Positions 32,340 to 35,865 of a stretch of DNA of 35,865 nt are shown in pieces. The translations under genes were made by a program, and so were the position numbers. Location: NCBI GenBank assembly GCA_900318065.1, contig ONIY01000043.1, forward strand, positions 1 through 35,865, given 5' to 3'. The notes beneath the pieces are model-generated. The model saw nothing but the letters and a program-made list of their open reading frames with translations. It made no database searches and was not told where the DNA came from. The DNA comes from an uncultured Prevotellaceae bacterium. Lineage in GTDB: Bacteria > Bacteroidota > Bacteroidia > Bacteroidales > Muribaculaceae. Each line of letters starts with the position of its first letter. Position 1 is the first letter of the stretch.

Positions 32340-35300
32340 TGTATGCTATCAATGATGCTTTCAACAATGGCAATTATCGTGGTTTAAATGATGCGGGTCT
32401 TATTGGTAACCCAATGATGAGGCGCTATGTTGTGACTTTTGTTGATAATCATGACACATTTAAAGACTTGCCAACCGACGATTCTAACCGAAACTACGCT
32501 AACCGCACAAACCATAACATTCTTGAGGCCAATGCATTTATTCTTGCTATGCCAGGAACACCTTGCTTGTTCTGGCCTCATTTCATGAATACCAACTGGT
32601 ATCCTCATATCGTCAAGATGATTAAAGCTCGCCGCATTGCTGGTGTTACTAACGAGAGCAATCGTTCGGCTGCAGAGTTCCCAGGGAATAATGGTATTCA
32701 ATGGATAATTACAGGCAACAACGGACAGATTTGTTTCCAACTGGGTGACGCAGTAAGCCAAGGAACTCCTTCAGGTTTCACCTCCGTTTGGGAAAGCTCT
32801 ATTGCTCGTTTTAGCATCACTAGCGAGCTCTATAGAAAAGTGGTAGATGAGAATTACAAGAAGACCGACCTCATCAATGGCTATCCTGTTATTGATAAGA
32901 TGAGTTGCACCTTTGACGAATCGATTGATGTGAACGTGTCACCCTCAAGTGAGGATTGCGAGTTGGTCTTCACTACCAATGGTACTGATCCAAAAGCTGG
33001 GTACAACACTATAACAAACTCTAAGAGTTTCACCTTTACCGAGAACACTACACTCAAGGTTGGCGTGGTGGTAAATGGTCAAGTGCCTTCAAGTTCGATA
33101 GTTACTCGCAAGTACGTCAAGACCAATACAACAAGTGACAAGATTAATATTTATGTAAATGCCGAGAACACCGAGGCTCCCAATCTCTATATTTGGTATG
33201 TTGACGGAAATGGTAATAAAATAGAGCCTAATGAACCTTGGCCTGGTTGTAAGACAACTGAAACAGTCACTGTTGGAAGTCTGACTTGGCATCATTATAG
33301 CATGGATGACCCAGGTGATGGAGTTAGCATGATTATCAACTGGAATGGTGGTAACCAGTCTCACAACATCTACAATATTAAGGGAGAAAAATTCTATACC
33401 TATATCAATGGTGTAGTAAATGACGTGACTACTACCTATCTCCCTATGATGGAGAATCCCGAGTTGGCTATCGACAAGGCAACAGGCACTTATGAGGGTA
33501 GTGTAAAAGCGACAATTACTTCAACCTATAGTGGGGCGAAGATTGTCTATACTGCCGATGAAGTTGGCACTGAACCAACTGCTACCAGTGAGCAAATCAC
33601 CAGCGGTAGCACTGTTACATTTAATGAAACAGGCAATCACTACCTGCGCGCCGGAATCCTTAAAGACGGCGAGGTAATCAACCAGGTAGCACGCAGCTAC
33701 AATGTCACAAATGGCACGGGAAGTGTTACTCCTCCTAGTGATGTTGAGATTTATGTTTATAGCCCATGGGCTCCTCGCTTGCATGCTTGGTTGAGTGATA
33801 ATACCAACATCAATGGTGCCTGGGGTGATAATCAGCAAATTATGTCCCAAACCGCAACCACTCCTGATGGAAAGACTTGGTATAAGTGGACAACAAACTA
33901 CACTAATTTCAAGATGAAGCTCCATAATGAAGCTTCGGGTGGTGGCCAGACCCAAGAAATTCCTATCAATGGAGCAGGCAAGTACTACTTTGTATATAAT
34001 ACTTATAATTATATTGAGGATATTGGACAGTTCGATGCAAGTTCTTACAAGGACGTTTCGTTGTTCTACAACTCATTAGACCCCATCACTATATATGTTA
34101 AAGCCGATGCCGCTCCTAATCTCTATGTTTGGAAAAAAGATGGCGATTTTGTGGCAAAGTATAATGGTAATTTCGTTGGTAATCAAATGGAAAAAGGTAC
34201 CCCAGTTCACATGACTAACGATGGCAATGAGTGGTATGAATTCAAGGTTACTGGTCCTAATGCCGTGAATATCATCCTGAGCCATGATGGCAGTCAGACG
34301 AGTGATATTAATGATGTTTCTGGCATTCGTTATTACAACTATAATGGAGGGACAAGTGCTGAGGATGTTACCAGCCAGTATACAACAGAATCAACAATCC
34401 CATCTTGTGCCACCACTATGGATAATTGCCAGTACTTATACTTTGAGAATGGCAGCTTTGGTTCTCCTTATGCTTGGGTATATAGTGGAACAAAGACCTT
34501 CTGCGAGCATGGCTGGCCTGGTGAGCCATTGATAGAAGCTGTGGGTACAGCTCCTAATGGCAATCTCGTTTATCGCTGGACTTATAATGGTACTTCTCCA
34601 AATCCAAGCGATGTAATATTCAGCAATAATGGTAGGTCACAAGTGGGTCCATTTGCTTTTGTCAATGGTGGCTATTACACAAGTGAAGGCTTGCAAGGCA
34701 CCGCAACAGGCAACATCAAGACCCTCGCCGAGGTGCTTAAGAATGGTGAAGTGAACCAGAACTACACTATCAGCAATGATATAGTTGCGGTTTATACCGA
34801 CCAAATGGGCTATAAGCACATCTTTGCCAAGGATGCCGATGGCGAGGCTCTGGAACTCTCTACCAACCCTGGTGGCAAGAAGATTCACCCAACGATGACC
34901 GACTGGACTTACGACCAGAGCAACTGGGTGGAGATTGTGTTGCCTGCTAAGTTGAATCCTAACAATTTGCAATTGTTTGACGACAAGACTCTGCTTGGTC
35001 AAACCATCGTGGGCAAGCTCGTTGACAAAGTGAATCCGTGCATCGAGGTTGTTGCTAACCCATTACCAACCAACAAGGAGACGGGCTACAATGAGAATCA
35101 GTATGTAGCTGCCAACTTCATGCCAGCCGATTATGCTCCTAATGCCGATTACTTCCTCGTTGCTCCTAAACCTCAAGAGCATGCGATTATCCACTGGGCA
35201 ATATATGAAGGCAATGACATCTTCACTATGCCTGAGAAGAATGCTGCTGGAACATTGGATGTAGTGATTAAGGGCAAGTTTGCTCTTGCTGCCGAACAGC

Positions 35301-35638
35301 CTTATTTTGACATGGCAAATACTACTATTGCTCAAACGCTTCAGGTTGGCAATGTTTATGACTTGGATGTAATCGTTAAGCGTAAGGTAACAAGGCAAGG
35401 CGCTCCAAGGCTTATGGAAGAGAGCGATGTGTCAAACATCTGGGAAGTTGCTGTGGTTAAGGTTACAGAAACAGATGTAACCACTCCCATCTCAACCGTC
35501 GATGCTGGTCGTGAGGTTGCCAGGGTGCGTTACTACAACTTGATGGGTGTTGAGAGCGACCGTCCATTCCAGGGCGTGAACATCATCGTGAAGGAGTACA
35601 CCGACGGCACTCGCAGCACCACTAAGGTGATTCGCTAA
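32240..35638 (+). CDS. GH13 alpha-amylase, C-terminal fragment with four starch-binding-like modules and sorting tail
   Basis: This holds the rest of the amylase; GTG at 32240 is only the first possible start and is really V340 of the whole protein. GEYW (E342) and FVDNHDT (D411) complete the GH13 triad. In whole-protein numbering the order is: barrel end to about 550; a chitobiase C-terminal-like domain (555-635, ELVFTTNGTDPK); a CBM26-like module (640-735, INIYVNAENTEAPNLYIW); a second chitobiase-like domain (742-830); CBM26-like modules near 840-930, 954-1050 and 1067-1150; an unrecognised beta region; and a final 37-residue tail (RVRYYNLMGVESDRPF to TTKVIR) of the type IX sorting style. 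The multiple modules suggest action on raw starch granules at the cell surface. Confidence 0.9.
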   Translation: MGEYWGSQDNISSWVHNTYEEGTYQSAAFDFPLMYAINDAFNNGNYRGLNDAGLIGNPMMRRYVVTFVDNHDTFKDLPTDDSNRNYANRTNHNILEANAFILAMPGTPCLFWPHFMNTNWYPHIVKMIKARRIAGVTNESNRSAAEFPGNNGIQWIITGNNGQICFQLGDAVSQGTPSGFTSVWESSIARFSITSELYRKVVDENYKKTDLINGYPVIDKMSCTFDESIDVNVSPSSEDCELVFTTNGTDPKAGYNTITNSKSFTFTENTTLKVGVVVNGQVPSSSIVTRKYVKTNTTSDKINIYVNAENTEAPNLYIWYVDGNGNKIEPNEPWPGCKTTETVTVGSLTWHHYSMDDPGDGVSMIINWNGGNQSHNIYNIKGEKFYTYINGVVNDVTTTYLPMMENPELAIDKATGTYEGSVKATITSTYSGAKIVYTADEVGTEPTATSEQITSGSTVTFNETGNHYLRAGILKDGEVINQVARSYNVTNGTGSVTPPSDVEIYVYSPWAPRLHAWLSDNTNINGAWGDNQQIMSQTATTPDGKTWYKWTTNYTNFKMKLHNEASGGGQTQEIPINGAGKYYFVYNTYNYIEDIGQFDASSYKDVSLFYNSLDPITIYVKADAAPNLYVWKKDGDFVAKYNGNFVGNQMEKGTPVHMTNDGNEWYEFKVTGPNAVNIILSHDGSQTSDINDVSGIRYYNYNGGTSAEDVTSQYTTESTIPSCATTMDNCQYLYFENGSFGSPYAWVYSGTKTFCEHGWPGEPLIEAVGTAPNGNLVYRWTYNGTSPNPSDVIFSNNGRSQVGPFAFVNGGYYTSEGLQGTATGNIKTLAEVLKNGEVNQNYTISNDIVAVYTDQMGYKHIFAKDADGEALELSTNPGGKKIHPTMTDWTYDQSNWVEIVLPAKLNPNNLQLFDDKTLLGQTIVGKLVDKVNPCIEVVANPLPTNKETGYNENQYVAANFMPADYAPNADYFLVAPKPQEHAIIHWAIYEGNDIFTMPEKNAAGTLDVVIKGKFALAAEQPYFDMANTTIAQTLQVGNVYDLDVIVKRKVTRQGAPRLMEESDVSNIWEVAVVKVTETDVTTPISTVDAGREVARVRYYNLMGVESDRPFQGVNIIVKEYTDGTRSTTKVIR

Positions 35639-35679
35639 GAGTTCAACACACGCGCGAGAGCATTACCTCACAGCGCAAG

Positions 35680-35725
35680 AAACCAACCACCCCCGGCACC
35701 AACCGCCAGGGGTGGTTGGTTTTAT
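35680..35725 (+). terminator. Intrinsic terminator after the amylase
   Basis: AAACCAACCACCCC (35680-35693) pairs perfectly over 14 bp with 35709-35722, with a 15-nt loop, and is followed by T-rich sequence. Confidence 0.85.
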
Positions 35726-35747
35726 AGAATGTGACCCCCCAAAAAAA

Positions 35748-35809
35748 CTCGGACAAAAAGAACCGTCCCTTTTGTCCGAGGGGAAGCTCCCCCTCTATCT
35801 TAGAGGGGG
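35748..35809. repeat. Two adjacent hairpins of the dispersed C-rich family
   Basis: CTCGGACAAAAG (35748-35759) pairs with CTTTTGTCCGAG (35769-35780). Next, CCCCCTCTA (35789-35797) pairs with TAGAGGGGG (35801-35809) around TCT. The second hairpin and its right flank recur, truncated and inverted, at 19828-19864. The remaining bases to 35865 hold no gene I can support. Confidence 0.75.
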
Positions 35810-35865
35810 AACTGACTTCCGAAACTTTGACTATTGCGAGTTGGCCGCAGGCCACAGCGTCCCCG

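Overview
The window looks like a chromosomal segment of a gut-type member of the order Bacteroidales (Muribaculaceae/Prevotellaceae-like). The evidence is a promoter grammar of TTTG/TTG, a 19-20 bp spacer and TAnnTTTG; many signal-peptide or lipobox proteins; BspA-type leucine-rich repeats; 'GGKKVLVK'-type C-termini resembling type IX secretion sorting tails; and Bacteroidales families such as YARHG, DUF5715, DUF4886 and PafA-type alkaline phosphatase. No rRNA, tRNA, CRISPR array, integrase or transposase was recognised. Family names come from reading motifs, not from a search.

Layout. 1-7800 (minus strand): a truncated secreted protein, an M16 zinc protease, an XRE/S24 LexA-like repressor with a palindrome-covered promoter, a lipoprotein serine hydrolase, an LRR-dockerin-DUF4886 secreted protein, a Sel1-repeat protein and a membrane-anchored protein. 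8167-15054: manA, then a phosphatase block with a histidine phosphatase (+), two tandem-domain PAP2 phosphatases and a PafA-like alkaline phosphatase (all -). 15134-19199 (-): two paralogous secreted LRR proteins, each with a dockerin, a cohesin-like beta-sandwich and a sorting tail. 19341-20630 (-): an SRPBCC protein and pyrE. 20747-27646 (+): a DUF5715 M15-like protein, aquaporin Z, two lipoproteins, a polyprenyl synthase, a TatD nuclease, and a CotH-kinase protein carrying a dockerin and a starch-binding-like module. 28017-30768: an M15 peptidase lipoprotein, a YARHG protein and a LysM protein. 31224-35638 (+): a very large multi-module GH13 alpha-amylase interrupted by a one-base frameshift, preceded by a LacI-type palindrome.

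How the genes may work together. Much of the window is a surface/secreted programme: phosphate release (four phosphatases), starch breakdown (amylase, starch-binding-like modules) and envelope remodelling (M15, LysM, YARHG). Five secreted proteins share a dockerin-like Ca-binding pair, and two of these also carry a cohesin-like domain, so a non-covalent surface assembly is the most attractive speculative system here.

Intergenic DNA is unusually structured: arrays of 7- and 8-bp units at three loci, three tandem REP-like GTAG palindromes between convergent genes, a nested palindrome cluster upstream of the amylase, and a dispersed C-rich hairpin family.
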